Made by a program: the position numbers and the translations under genes | NCBI GenBank assembly: GCA_947175545.1 | Contig: CAMWNI010000018.1 | Location: 1 to 34,892, forward strand | Source: an uncultured Porphyromonadaceae bacterium | GTDB lineage: Bacteria > Bacteroidota > Bacteroidia > Bacteroidales > Muribaculaceae | Length of the DNA: 34,892 bases | Reading direction: 5' to 3' | Part shown: positions 7,156-16,505 of the stretch, in pieces | How positions within the stretch are numbered: position 1 is the first letter of the stretch | Layout: every line of letters begins with the position of its first letter | Notes under the pieces: model-generated | Told to the model about the DNA's origin: nothing | Databases searched by the model: none | The model's input: only the letters and a program-made list of their open reading frames with translations

Positions 7156-7948
7156 AGTTCATCGGGTCAATGACGGCTGTGCGTACGTCACTTGCAATGG
7201 CGCGCGCCTGCGTCGGATCAAAATCTTTCTGCACAAGAAAGACCTCCGCCCCGGTGGATTTCATGTGTCGGAGCAGGTCTTGGGTCTCGCGGACAGAGTG
7301 TTCCTTGCCTTCAGCCCCGAGCGAGAGCTGAGTCAAGCCGTAATCGCGGGCAAAGTAGCTCAACGACGGATGCCAGACCATGAATGAGCTGCCGCGCAAC
7401 GGAGAGAGGATTGAATCGCATGCAACGTCAACGGAATCAATATGGCGCGCAAGGGAAATGAAGTTCTCAGTGTAGACAGCGGAATTTTCCGAGTCAATTT
7501 CGCACAACACGCGGAGCATGTTCTCGGCCATGATGCGCACATTGCGTGCCGAACTCCAGACGTGAGGGTCTGCGCCATGGTCATGGCTGCCGTGAGTTGC
7601 ATGGATCAGTGAAACCGAATCAGACGTACAGACAATGCGTAGATTCGGATTATTGGCTACTACTTTTTTCAAATTGGCCGATTCGAAACCGAGATTGCCA
7701 ACGGTCAGATAAACGCGGCTGCGCTCAAGCGACGCCAGATGGCTGAACGCCGGCTCGTAGCTCTCCGGATTGCCGCCGCGCCCCAGCAGCGAGCGCACTT
7801 CCATCCGGTCGCCTACCAGGCGGTCCAAAATCCAACGCTGAGGCTCAATGCTGACCGTAACAACCGGCTTGTCGGTCACTGCAGCTTTGTTGCGGCAACC
7901 GACAAGTCCGATTAGAAGTAACAATAACGGTATGAACCGACGAATCAT
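7100..7948 (-). CDS. Metal-binding lipoprotein of an ABC transporter (ZnuA-like)
   Basis: 282 residues. The signal peptide has a lipobox LVGC with Cys18, so the mature protein should be lipid-anchored. It belongs to the cluster A-I (ZnuA/TroA/PsaA) family of Zn/Mn binding proteins. Ligands visible: His129 in DPHVW, His193 in WHPSLSYFA, and Asp261 in VIDPM. The usual first His (as in PHSYEP) is replaced by Glu62 (NPESYEP), a change I believe is common in Bacteroidetes homologues. A short His-rich loop, HATHGSHDHG (116-125), sits just before the second ligand, as in zinc-type members, which weakly favours zinc. Its start overlaps the carboxyltransferase stop by one base (TGATG), so the genes are probably translationally coupled. 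Confidence 0.88.
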   Translation of the reverse strand: MIRRFIPLLLLLIGLVGCRNKAAVTDKPVVTVSIEPQRWILDRLVGDRMEVRSLLGRGGNPESYEPAFSHLASLERSRVYLTVGNLGFESANLKKVVANNPNLRIVCTSDSVSLIHATHGSHDHGADPHVWSSARNVRIMAENMLRVLCEIDSENSAVYTENFISLARHIDSVDVACDSILSPLRGSSFMVWHPSLSYFARDYGLTQLSLGAEGKEHSVRETQDLLRHMKSTGAEVFLVQKDFDPTQARAIASDVRTAVIDPMNYDWDVEMLHTARSIAGTE

Positions 7949-9825
7949 CAGTTCTCCTCAAATTCAATCAGGTTCGCCTCAAGTCCGACAACCTGGCCGG
8001 CTTCGACAAAGACGCGCTTGATGACGGCGGGATGCTCGGCCTCAACCTCGTTTTCCATCTTCATTGCCTCATAGACAAGCAGAAGGTCGCCGGTCTTGAC
8101 TTCGTCGCCGGGTTTGACGTTGACAGACACAATCGTGCCGCCCATCGGGGCCTGAAGTACCTCGCCGGTGATAGGCTCCGGTTTCGGTTTGGCAGCCTCC
8201 TCGGCCAGACGTCTTGCTTCCTCTTCGGCGGCAATAGCAGCCTGGGCGGCCTGATATTCCTCGGCACGGCGTTTTTTCAGGAATCCATTGGCCACGTTGG
8301 GCAGCAGAGCCAGCAGCAGTTCCTCCTCGGGATTCACAGCAAGTTTCACGCCGCCGAATTCGTCAAGAGTGGGATTCTGCGGTTCCTTATACTTCGACGT
8401 ATCGTAAGCCTTCTCCTCAGGCGAACCGGTAATTTTTTCACGGAAAGCGGGGTCGACAGGCACGGGGGTATGACCATATTCACCCTTTACGAGCGAAGTA
8501 AACTGCATTGACGGAGTTGAATAGTCAGGCTTACCGTTTTTGCGGTCAAGGGCCAGCGAAACGGCCTGCGAACCGACAATCTGTGAGGTCGGCGTCACCA
8601 AAGGAATCAGACCGGCGTCGCGGCGCACCTTCGGAATCAGACGCATGGCGTCGTCAAGAAGGTCGCTTGCGCCAAGCTGCTTGAGCTGTGCGACCATGTT
8701 GGAATACATACCTCCGGGGACCTCAGCGTTTCTGACCAGTTCGTTAGGCTTCGGGAATCCGAAATATGCCTCAATCTGATGGCAAAGGTCAAGCAACTGC
8801 GCCTCATTGCCGGCTTTAGCCGCCGCAATGGCCCGGTCGAACAGAGCGTCGATTTCGGCGGGCATATCGTCGGGGTCAAGCGGATTGAAGGCGCGGGGGA
8901 AGTTGTCCTTCTGAAGGTCGAAAGCAGCCAGGCTCTTGCGCACGTCGAAGAGAGCCTCGCGAATCTTGCCAACAACCTCCATGTTTGCTTCGACTTCGAC
9001 ACCCAGCTTCTTTGCAAAGACATAAATAAGCTCAATTGCCGGGGCTGCAGAGCCGCCGCCGAAGTACCAGATGTTAGTGTCCAGAATGTCCACTCCGTTC
9101 AGAATGGCCATCAATGACGAAGCCAGGCCATAGCCGGGAGTGCAATGCGTGTGGAAGTCAACGGGAACGCTGACATTCGCTTTCAGCGCCGAAATAATCG
9201 AAGCCGCACGACTCGGATTAACCAATCCGGCCATATCCTTAAGGGTGATGATTTTTGCGCCGAGGGCTTCCATCTGTTTGGCCTTGTCAACGAAATATTC
9301 ATCAGTGAAGATTTTCTTGGGCTTGGATCCAAAAAGCTTGGCAAAGAAGGACTTCTGTTCATCGTCCTTGGGATCGACCGTGTAGCAGACAGCGCCGTCG
9401 GCAATTCCGCCGAGGTCGTTAATCATTTTAATTGAATCGCGGACGTTGTCAATATCGTTGAGCGCATCGAAAATACGCATTACATTCAGTCCGTTTTTAA
9501 TTGCCTCCTTGTAGAATCCTTCCAGAACGCTGTTAGGATAAGGCACGTAGCCAAACAGATTGCGTCCGCGGCTGAGGGCCGACAGGAGCGACTTACCCTT
9601 CATCGCGTCAGAAACAGTACGCAGACGGTTCCAGGGGCTTTCGTCGAGATAACGCATCACGGAGTCAGGAACAGCACCGCCCCACACTTCCATGATATAG
9701 AAGCCGGCTTCCTCATAGAGCGGCAGGAGTTTGTCAATTTCAGCCTGCGGCATGCGAGTTGCGAACAGCGACTGCTGACCGTCACGAAGTGTCAAATCTC
9801 TTATTTTCAGTTTACGATTCATCAT
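7948..9825 (-). CDS. Biotin-dependent carboxyltransferase (oxaloacetate decarboxylase alpha / pyruvate carboxylase B type)
   Basis: About 625 residues from the ATG at 9825 (a second ATG follows at 9822). The longer frame opening with TTG at 9858 begins inside the -7 box and is excluded. Domains: an HMGL-like carboxyltransferase barrel (about 5-275) with RDGQQSLFATRM, the LKDMAG lysine segment and the metal-binding FHTHCTPGYG; a PycB/OadA middle domain (about 290-460); an Ala/Glu-rich linker; and a biotinyl domain with EAMKM, whose lysine (about 589) carries biotin. The family either drives a sodium pump by decarboxylating oxaloacetate or carboxylates pyruvate with a separate biotin carboxylase. 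The partner subunits (beta/gamma or PycA) are not in this window, so the direction of the reaction stays open. The gene shares a one-base stop/start overlap with the metal-binding lipoprotein gene, an unexpected pairing. Confidence 0.9.
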   Translation of the reverse strand: MMNRKLKIRDLTLRDGQQSLFATRMPQAEIDKLLPLYEEAGFYIMEVWGGAVPDSVMRYLDESPWNRLRTVSDAMKGKSLLSALSRGRNLFGYVPYPNSVLEGFYKEAIKNGLNVMRIFDALNDIDNVRDSIKMINDLGGIADGAVCYTVDPKDDEQKSFFAKLFGSKPKKIFTDEYFVDKAKQMEALGAKIITLKDMAGLVNPSRAASIISALKANVSVPVDFHTHCTPGYGLASSLMAILNGVDILDTNIWYFGGGSAAPAIELIYVFAKKLGVEVEANMEVVGKIREALFDVRKSLAAFDLQKDNFPRAFNPLDPDDMPAEIDALFDRAIAAAKAGNEAQLLDLCHQIEAYFGFPKPNELVRNAEVPGGMYSNMVAQLKQLGASDLLDDAMRLIPKVRRDAGLIPLVTPTSQIVGSQAVSLALDRKNGKPDYSTPSMQFTSLVKGEYGHTPVPVDPAFREKITGSPEEKAYDTSKYKEPQNPTLDEFGGVKLAVNPEEELLLALLPNVANGFLKKRRAEEYQAAQAAIAAEEEARRLAEEAAKPKPEPITGEVLQAPMGGTIVSVNVKPGDEVKTGDLLLVYEAMKMENEVEAEHPAVIKRVFVEAGQVVGLEANLIEFEEN

Positions 9826-9855
9826 CTTATAGTTTTCATTTTGGTTATTTATCTG

Positions 9856-9863
9856 CAAAGATA
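9856..9863 (-). promoter_or_regulatory. -7 box of the carboxyltransferase gene
   Basis: TATCTTTG on the minus strand, a perfect TAnnTTTG match; no clear -33 TTG. Start near 9850 gives a leader of about 25 bases to the ATG at 9825. Confidence 0.6.
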
Positions 9864-9932
9864 GCTCAAAAAAATTAAATATGAAAACTAACGAATAAAA
9901 AAATATACGCGCAGCAAACCTCTCATTCCGTT

Positions 9933-11681
9933 TTATAGGCGGGAGAGGCGTGTGAAGTCCTGAGAGGCGAAACCGGCTTCTTCGAGGGTCTCGGCGCGGT
10001 TAAGGTCGTTGAGGAAGATCGGGTCGGTAACTTCGGCATAGTCGGCTGAGGTGAGGTCTTTGGTCACGTCGGCTTTATCGGTCCGGAGTCCGGCAAGCGA
10101 CAGCAGGGTCGGGGCGAAGCTTGCCGATGAACTTACTTTCATTTTTTCGTTAGCTTTGGCGGCCAGCCACAGTTCGGGATGTTCGCGCCGCAGTCCGGAA
10201 GTCATGTGAATCAGGAACGGGACGTGGAGCTGCTGGAACGTAGGGGTCGGCGACGCATGGAGGAAGCGATGGCGGGCATCGTCGTAGATATCTTCGCCAT
10301 GATCAGAGGTGAAAACCAGGCCGCCGAGACAGCCAATGGAATCCAGGCGCACCATCAGTTCATAAAGGAGGCGGTCCGTCTGGCGAATTGAATTGTCATA
10401 AGCATTAATCAATCGACCGCGGTTTACGATAGTGGCGTCCTGATAACGGTCAGGGAGAAAGTAAGCCTGTTCGCGCGAATAGCGGTCACAATAGTTGAAA
10501 TGCGAACCGTAGAGATGCAACACAATTAATTGCTTTCCCTTCCCGGCCGCAAGAATGGAGTCGACAAGCGGAAGCGCGTCAATATCGTAAACAGAATGGT
10601 TGACAGTTCCGGGTTCCGGTTCACGCAAAAATATGGTCGAGTCTGCCTCGAAAGCAAAAAAGTCGATGTAGCTGTGGTTGCGCGCCTGCATTGATATGAA
10701 ATCGGTTGCATAGCCGGCCTCCTTGAAAGCCGTAACAACAGATTTCGACCTATTGATGTTCTTTCCGAAGTCTTCGGCAGTCAGAGTCGAAAGCAGAAGC
10801 GGCACGGCCTTATGGGTTGTGTTGCTTTCGGAGAGTGTGCGTCCATAAGCCGCAACGGCCGTATCCGCCATTGAGCATAGATACGGGGTTGTATAGCGGT
10901 CATAGCCGAAGAGTTGCCAGTTGTCAGCGCGTGACGTTTCGCCGATAACGGCTATATAGACTTCGCGAATGCTATCGGGGCGCGTGGTTTCAGTTTCAAA
11001 CGTGAATGATGCACTGTCTTCGTAGTAGTTGCCGGATTTATAGCTGCGCATGCAGGCCTCGACCATGTTGGAACAGACATTGACAGGATAGAAATCTTCA
11101 TCTATCTTGTAGGAACGCTCCGATGCGAGAGTAGTTGCAAGCGCGAGGGTTCCGAGAGCCGCAATCAGGCAACCGGAAAGTGCCGACATGCGCCGCCGGG
11201 AGGAATTGACGCCCCAGCCTCGCCGCGTAATGGCAATCGCAGTGATCAGCAACGGCAAGAAAAGCACGAGAACGGTCAAAATTGCAGGCAGGAGGTTTCC
11301 GAGGAGTTCGAGCGCTTCGGAACTATTAGTGGTCAGCACATTAAGAAACATATCAACGCCGATAATCGACCCGTCGGCATAAAGGTACAGGAGGACAATC
11401 TGAAACGCAGCCAGCACCATCAGCGGGAGCATGCAGAGAGTCGTGACCCCCACTCTTCGCCAACAAGAAATCAGCGCCAGCATAACGCCCAGCGGCAGGA
11501 GAATCTGCGCAAGCGCAGCCGCCCAACTGTAATGGCCCATAATCGACAGCACCACGGACGGGATCGTCAGAATCATGGGGACCACCCACATCAGAACCGC
11601 CGGCAGCGTGCGTGAGTCGCGGTCAGTCTTTTTACTGTTTTGTCGATTGTTTTTATGCCTCATTCTATTAAAATGCTTCAT
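9933..11681 (-). CDS. Phosphoethanolamine transferase (EptA-like, sulfatase fold)
   Basis: 582 residues. Five N-terminal membrane helices (about 28-49, 51-72, 78-101, 131-152, 168-186) are followed by a periplasmic alkaline-phosphatase/sulfatase domain. Active-site features: Glu248 in VIGETSRADNW, the Thr nucleophile in SNTTHKAVP (Thr288 or 289), His394 in YGSHFNYCDR, and Asp460-His461 in FTSDHGE. The GYDRYTTPYL segment is characteristic of EptA-type enzymes, which move phosphoethanolamine from phosphatidylethanolamine to lipid A or other glycans. In Bacteroidales lipid A this modification supports resistance to cationic peptides (family knowledge); the acceptor here is not known. The start overlaps the end of the Omp85-like gene by 14 bases; an ATG at 11663 is an alternative. 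Confidence 0.9.
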   Translation of the reverse strand: MKHFNRMRHKNNRQNSKKTDRDSRTLPAVLMWVVPMILTIPSVVLSIMGHYSWAAALAQILLPLGVMLALISCWRRVGVTTLCMLPLMVLAAFQIVLLYLYADGSIIGVDMFLNVLTTNSSEALELLGNLLPAILTVLVLFLPLLITAIAITRRGWGVNSSRRRMSALSGCLIAALGTLALATTLASERSYKIDEDFYPVNVCSNMVEACMRSYKSGNYYEDSASFTFETETTRPDSIREVYIAVIGETSRADNWQLFGYDRYTTPYLCSMADTAVAAYGRTLSESNTTHKAVPLLLSTLTAEDFGKNINRSKSVVTAFKEAGYATDFISMQARNHSYIDFFAFEADSTIFLREPEPGTVNHSVYDIDALPLVDSILAAGKGKQLIVLHLYGSHFNYCDRYSREQAYFLPDRYQDATIVNRGRLINAYDNSIRQTDRLLYELMVRLDSIGCLGGLVFTSDHGEDIYDDARHRFLHASPTPTFQQLHVPFLIHMTSGLRREHPELWLAAKANEKMKVSSSASFAPTLLSLAGLRTDKADVTKDLTSADYAEVTDPIFLNDLNRAETLEEAGFASQDFTRLSRL

Positions 11682-12903
11682 TTATACTGAAAATTAAGCC
11701 GTTTTCGTTCTGGCCGAAGCCATAGTCCACACGGACGTTGACGCGGTGTTTGAACTCCCAACGCACACCGACGCCGGCGTTCCAGAGCAAATGTGAGTTA
11801 AAAAATCCATGAGGTTTGGCGAATACTTCGCCCACCCCGCCCCAGACAACAGCCCCAAAGCGCCCGAAAAGGTGCTGACGAAGTTCCAACGTCAAATCGG
11901 CGGCACATTTATCATTGTATCGTCCCTCCCAGTAGCCGCGCATCGTATAGCTGCCGCCAAGCTTTGACATCAGCCCCCAGGGTGTGTTTCCGTAGGTCAG
12001 ACGCGTGTGGAAACATCCGGCAAGGACGCCTGTCTTCCAGAGCCGGCGATAGTATGAAACCGTAAGTTCCGTTGACGAAAAGGCATACTTGTTTCCGATA
12101 AACTTAGGCGCGAAAAGCTGGTCAAGACGGACATAGACGCCCTTGTACGCGTTGAAGACATTGTCACGCGAGTCAAACTCAACCGCCAGACCAATTGCAT
12201 TCGTGAACGTACGGTGTTGCTGGTTGTTCCATAGCTGCGGCTTCTTTATGTCGCGCCCGTCAAGATAATCAAGCAAGACCCGCGGGCCAAGATATAAGCC
12301 GGGTTTCCAAATATTAATCAGGAAAGAAGCGTCAAGTTCGCCATGCCATCGCTTATACTCGGACATGTTCGAGTTTTTCGAAGCCATCTTGTAACCTATG
12401 CCCCAGAACTTGTCAGGCATGGACTCAAACGACAGGTCGTAGGCCATGCGATACTTCTTGCCGCTGAAAAATTGGGAACCGCGCACGCCAATCTTGTAGT
12501 ACTTAGTGATTGAGAGGTCGCCATAGATGTTGACCTGTCCGGCGGGATTGACAGTATCATTCAGATTGCGGCGGTAAAGGCCGGCTGCAACAATGCCGAT
12601 GCCGAGCTTGGTGTCACTACTGTAATATGGACCGCCGATAATACTGAAATCGAACTTTTTGGCCGGTTTTACGTCGTTTGACTCGGCGAAATACTTATAT
12701 ATTTTCTGGACCAGAGTCGGACGGCTGAACCGATCCTGACGTCGTCTGGTTTCGGTCAGCAAAGTATCCGGTACCGCCGGCGCCACAGGCTCGCCGTAAA
12801 TATCAATGTTCGCACTCGCATTGCTTCCGGCCAATACATTTTGGGATCCGAACGCAGTCGCCATTACGAGCGCAATATTTTTCAAAGTCCGGGTCAATAA
12901 CAT
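11668..12903 (-). CDS. Omp85/BamA-family outer-membrane barrel protein without POTRA domains
   Basis: About 411 residues from the ATG at 12903. This start gives a clean signal peptide (MLLTRTLKNIALVMATAFGS, then QNVLAGS), while the earlier ATG at 12966 lies in the loop of a terminator hairpin. Residues 70-411 form a 'surface antigen' barrel: the family GGSYTMRGYWEGRYND segment (the RGY motif of the L6 loop), many alternating aromatic strands and a C-terminal Phe (INEAF), as used for BAM recognition. There is no room for POTRA domains, so this is one of the short Omp85 barrels, not BamA or TamA itself. Cargo is unknown. It overlaps the EptA-like gene by 14 bases, suggesting co-expression. I see no convincing promoter between the upstream terminator and this ATG. 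Confidence 0.8.
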   Translation of the reverse strand: MLLTRTLKNIALVMATAFGSQNVLAGSNASANIDIYGEPVAPAVPDTLLTETRRRQDRFSRPTLVQKIYKYFAESNDVKPAKKFDFSIIGGPYYSSDTKLGIGIVAAGLYRRNLNDTVNPAGQVNIYGDLSITKYYKIGVRGSQFFSGKKYRMAYDLSFESMPDKFWGIGYKMASKNSNMSEYKRWHGELDASFLINIWKPGLYLGPRVLLDYLDGRDIKKPQLWNNQQHRTFTNAIGLAVEFDSRDNVFNAYKGVYVRLDQLFAPKFIGNKYAFSSTELTVSYYRRLWKTGVLAGCFHTRLTYGNTPWGLMSKLGGSYTMRGYWEGRYNDKCAADLTLELRQHLFGRFGAVVWGGVGEVFAKPHGFFNSHLLWNAGVGVRWEFKHRVNVRVDYGFGQNENGLIFSINEAF

Positions 12904-12934
12904 AAACAGTTGAACAGAGTTAAGCGTAGTGATT

Positions 12935-12991
12935 AAAAAACATAACTGCAGAGGAAAACGACGCATGGCGCGCGTTTTTCGCTGCAGTTAT
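12935..12991 (-). terminator. Rho-independent terminator after porU
   Basis: In the minus-strand RNA ATAACTGCAG (12991-12982) pairs perfectly with CTGCAGTTAT (12951-12942). The stem continues inward with GAAAACG-type pairing, and six U residues follow (12940-12935). It starts 26 bases after the porU stop. Its loop contains an ATG (12966) that would otherwise seem to start the next gene. Confidence 0.85.
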
Positions 12992-13016
12992 TTAACGTCT
13001 TGAAGAACTATAAAGT

Positions 13017-16000
13017 TCAGTCGACAATCACTATAGCTTTAGGCGAGGAAGAGTGGAAGTTGTCAGCCTTATGCTGAGTGTATACCCTGTAGACTCCGGC
13101 CGGCAGTTCCGTGACCATTACCGGCATTGTCTGTGTCCTGACATCTTTAACCAAAGAGCCGTTCAGGCTTTCAACAATCACGCGGGTTTCAGAGCCGAGA
13201 CTGTTTGTACAATCCACTTCAATCGTACCATTACCACGGTAGCCGGCAGTTATTTCTATTACCGGGGCATTATGAATCGAGAACTCGATTTCGCTATAAT
13301 CTTCGCCGCCGGCTTCATCAAACACCGCCAGTTCGACCACATGGCGCCCGGCACTCATATCGCCGGTTTCGTAAACGAGCCGGTAAGTATCGTTGCCGAT
13401 ATATGTCAGCATGCGGGCAACCTCGGGATGACTTACTCCATCAATCACAAAGCGGATGGGCGAAAGGAAAAAACCGCGACCACTGAGTCCGTTCGGAGCA
13501 TAAATCTCAGCCTCGATTGTAGTACCGCCTCCGACTGTCAGGTCAAAATCAGCGTCGGCGGCAGCAAACGAGCGGATTGAAATGTCGCCGCGCGAGGGGA
13601 CAGGTTCACGCGCATTATCAACAACCGAGGTCAGATTCTTGACTGCGCCGAGCGCACGCGACCGGGAGTCGTCAGAATAGGCATAAGCCTGGATTCGCTG
13701 AGTGCCGGAGGCCGACGGCATCGGGGCATTGAACTCGACGCTGAACTTACCGCTTCTCACCGGAGCAGCAATCTGCTTCAAGACGGTGCAATCTTCGTTA
13801 ATTTCGGCAATGTAGTCAGATGCGGGCGTACTTCCCTGTACAACCAGATTCTTTCTGACGCGTGGAACGTCGAAAACGTTAAGAATCACCGTGCCGTCAA
13901 ACGACGGATTCACCGTTCCGTCAGAGTTCAGAATCTCACCGCTGACAGTATTGGCGGCTCCGCAGTAGAGTTTTTCGCTTCCGTCGTTAACATTAGTGAT
14001 TGCCACCGAGCCGGTTGTCTTATAAATCGGCACGAGCGGATCACCGATATAAGTGTAACAAAGGTGATTAATCAGAGTGCGGCGATTTGTCGCGGCCGCA
14101 GTAACGGCCTTTGACTGCGCCCGGGCGAAGACATCACCCCAATAGTCCCCATTGACAGCCGAATCATATTCCTTGGCGAACTGCACACCGAACACAGTGT
14201 TTTCCTGCTGGAAGACTTCACGGGTCGCAGCGACGATGCCAATCATGCCGCCATGAGGATTCTTAATCCATGAGGTTGAGATATTGCTTGGGTTGACATC
14301 ACAGCGGGCAATGTTGCATGAGCCAATCAGCGCAAACGGGTAACGTCCGGGCGAAGAATATGATTCACTTTCCAACATGCCAAGCAGATTGTCATTTCCA
14401 ACAGAACCAATCGCATCCGGGCGACCATGGCCGAAATAGACGAAAAGATCGACACCATTCTGCAACGAAGACAGCATCACGTTACGACACATCGCATTGT
14501 TAGTTTTATTGAAGAAATTCGATGCGGGGCGAACGATTGTCAGTTCGTTGTCAAAACGGTCTGAAAGAATCCGGAGGCTCTTTTCCACATCCACATAGTG
14601 CATAGCCGCCGACGAATTGCCTTCGTAATCAGAGGCTCCAACAATGGTTCCGAGCGAAGGCACTACAGGCGGATTGGATATATATTCCTCGACCTTCTGC
14701 ATGTAGGCGCGTATCTCGCTCGCATTTGACAGCGGGATGCGTCCGACCGAAATGCCCATCTCATTACCGTGAGTCTGATAGAACAAATGGCGCGTACTCC
14801 AGTTTCCGGCCGTCAACGGATTGCCGAAGCGACCAAAAAACGAGTCGGAGTAAAGGCTACGCACCTCGAACGTCGCATCTTCGTTACATTCGTTCTGGGC
14901 CGTCACCACACAAGGATTGCCGGGATGAATCTCCTTTGCGTTGTTGACCACCGGAGGACCTACGATTATCAGCGATTTGAGCTTCCCAGGCGTTTTTCCG
15001 TCCAGATATGCCAGGAAGCGGCGAACCGATTCGGGCGACACATTGCCTGATCCGAATTCGTTGAAAATCTGTTCCTGGTCAATAACGCGGACATCCAGGC
15101 CCTGAAGGCGCCGATGGACGTCGGCAACCTCCTCGGATACATCAGTCAACAGAGCCGACGTCAGAATAACGACATCAGGCGTTGACATGGAATGAAGGTT
15201 CTGGTTCGGCACTTCACCGACTATTTCAGGATGGAGCAGGTCCCGCTTCATGTCGAAGGCCACAACATAAGATGCGGCAAGACTTGACGGATATGAGTCA
15301 AACTCGCCAATCAGTGTTCCGTCACCGGTCTCAACCATCTGACACTCCTTGACTGCCGTCGTCGACGTGACGTCCCAGAAATGCCATTCGCTTCCGCCGG
15401 TAGCGTTCGAGACAGAAAAACGGTTGCCGTTTACGCAGTTGTTTACGTCAAAACACATCAAACGCTGCGATTCTTCGCTCAAATCATTGGTACGGGTGTA
15501 GAGTAAAATCCAATAGTCGAGAGCCGCACGGTTGAACCCAGTAAAAGCAGGATTGAGTTTAAAGTTCACAGTATGGACAGCGGGGGCAGACTGGACCGGA
15601 ATCTGAAGCGACTGGAAACGACGGTAAAGTCCAAAAAGCTGGTGAGTACTTTCAGAGGTCACAACAGACATTGTCTCGCCGACGTCCTGCACTACATTGA
15701 TGCCGCTTGAAAAAGATGCCTGCATTGGAGCGTTCCGGCCGCCCTTCGTATCCATGCCCTGATATATCAGACGTGCATCGGTTCGGGCCACTTTGCTCAG
15801 CGTGAACGGATAAGACAACGATGCGTTGGCCGACGGCAACGCATCGCCAAGAAACATGGCACCGCCCACTCCGTAATGGTTGATGTCCTTTTCATTATGA
15901 ATTATCGAGACGTGAGTCGTCGCGGCCGCCGAACCATCATCCACAGGTGCAGGAATGGGGGTCAGCGTGGTCGTTCCATTGTCAACATCACTCAGAAAAT

Positions 16001-16448
16001 AAGCGGCTCCGGTTGAGAATACATGGCGAAGATGCTCGACTGTCGAGGGCTTGGCGTATTCGTCAGCAATCTGATTCGGCGTCGCCTTGAATTTCTCATA
16101 ACGCCATATTTCCGGTTCTAACTCAGTGTTAGACTTGGCATAGAATGCGACTTTGCCATTACTGCGAACAGTCGGGACCTGGATTACATCGGCCGGAATG
16201 AGGTTTGAGTTATGGGTAAGCAGCAAGGTAGGACTATAACCATACACCCTGACTCTTGACGGGTCATCAAATCCGAGAGCCAGCAGTTCGGCGTCGGTCA
16301 ACTGATAGACCCCGTCAGCGTCAACACGAATCTTGACCCACTTACCGGATGCAAGCAACGAATTGGCCGGCTCTACATCGGCGGCAAACGTTGAGACCGA
16401 CAGCAATGTAAGTCCCGCAAATGCCGAGAAGGCCATTATTTTCTTCAT
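13017..16448 (-). CDS. porU: Type IX secretion system sortase PorU (C25 peptidase)
   Basis: About 1143 residues from the ATG at 16448; a GTG four codons earlier (16460) is possible. P. gingivalis PorU is about the same length. A signal peptide (MKKIMAFSAFAGLTLLSVST, then FAADVE) leads to a long N-terminal beta-rich region. The gingipain-like caspase-fold domain (about 440-800) follows, with the catalytic His in LFVYFGHGRPDAIG and Cys in ALIGSCNIARCD. C-terminal Ig-like modules end in a short beta tail (SSPKAIVIVD). PorU cleaves the C-terminal sorting signal of T9SS cargo at the cell surface and attaches the product to A-LPS. A likely client, the GH16 protein, is encoded at 27.3 kb. The gene follows rex and the FAH-like gene after 57 bases, with no promoter visible in the gap, and ends at a terminator. 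Confidence 0.88.
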   Translation of the reverse strand: MKKIMAFSAFAGLTLLSVSTFAADVEPANSLLASGKWVKIRVDADGVYQLTDAELLALGFDDPSRVRVYGYSPTLLLTHNSNLIPADVIQVPTVRSNGKVAFYAKSNTELEPEIWRYEKFKATPNQIADEYAKPSTVEHLRHVFSTGAAYFLSDVDNGTTTLTPIPAPVDDGSAAATTHVSIIHNEKDINHYGVGGAMFLGDALPSANASLSYPFTLSKVARTDARLIYQGMDTKGGRNAPMQASFSSGINVVQDVGETMSVVTSESTHQLFGLYRRFQSLQIPVQSAPAVHTVNFKLNPAFTGFNRAALDYWILLYTRTNDLSEESQRLMCFDVNNCVNGNRFSVSNATGGSEWHFWDVTSTTAVKECQMVETGDGTLIGEFDSYPSSLAASYVVAFDMKRDLLHPEIVGEVPNQNLHSMSTPDVVILTSALLTDVSEEVADVHRRLQGLDVRVIDQEQIFNEFGSGNVSPESVRRFLAYLDGKTPGKLKSLIIVGPPVVNNAKEIHPGNPCVVTAQNECNEDATFEVRSLYSDSFFGRFGNPLTAGNWSTRHLFYQTHGNEMGISVGRIPLSNASEIRAYMQKVEEYISNPPVVPSLGTIVGASDYEGNSSAAMHYVDVEKSLRILSDRFDNELTIVRPASNFFNKTNNAMCRNVMLSSLQNGVDLFVYFGHGRPDAIGSVGNDNLLGMLESESYSSPGRYPFALIGSCNIARCDVNPSNISTSWIKNPHGGMIGIVAATREVFQQENTVFGVQFAKEYDSAVNGDYWGDVFARAQSKAVTAAATNRRTLINHLCYTYIGDPLVPIYKTTGSVAITNVNDGSEKLYCGAANTVSGEILNSDGTVNPSFDGTVILNVFDVPRVRKNLVVQGSTPASDYIAEINEDCTVLKQIAAPVRSGKFSVEFNAPMPSASGTQRIQAYAYSDDSRSRALGAVKNLTSVVDNAREPVPSRGDISIRSFAAADADFDLTVGGGTTIEAEIYAPNGLSGRGFFLSPIRFVIDGVSHPEVARMLTYIGNDTYRLVYETGDMSAGRHVVELAVFDEAGGEDYSEIEFSIHNAPVIEITAGYRGNGTIEVDCTNSLGSETRVIVESLNGSLVKDVRTQTMPVMVTELPAGVYRVYTQHKADNFHSSSPKAIVIVD

Positions 16449-16505
16449 ATTTGACTTCACTGTGAAATGTTCCTTTGGTTTATTGGTTGGTTTGTTGTTT
16501 TATAG

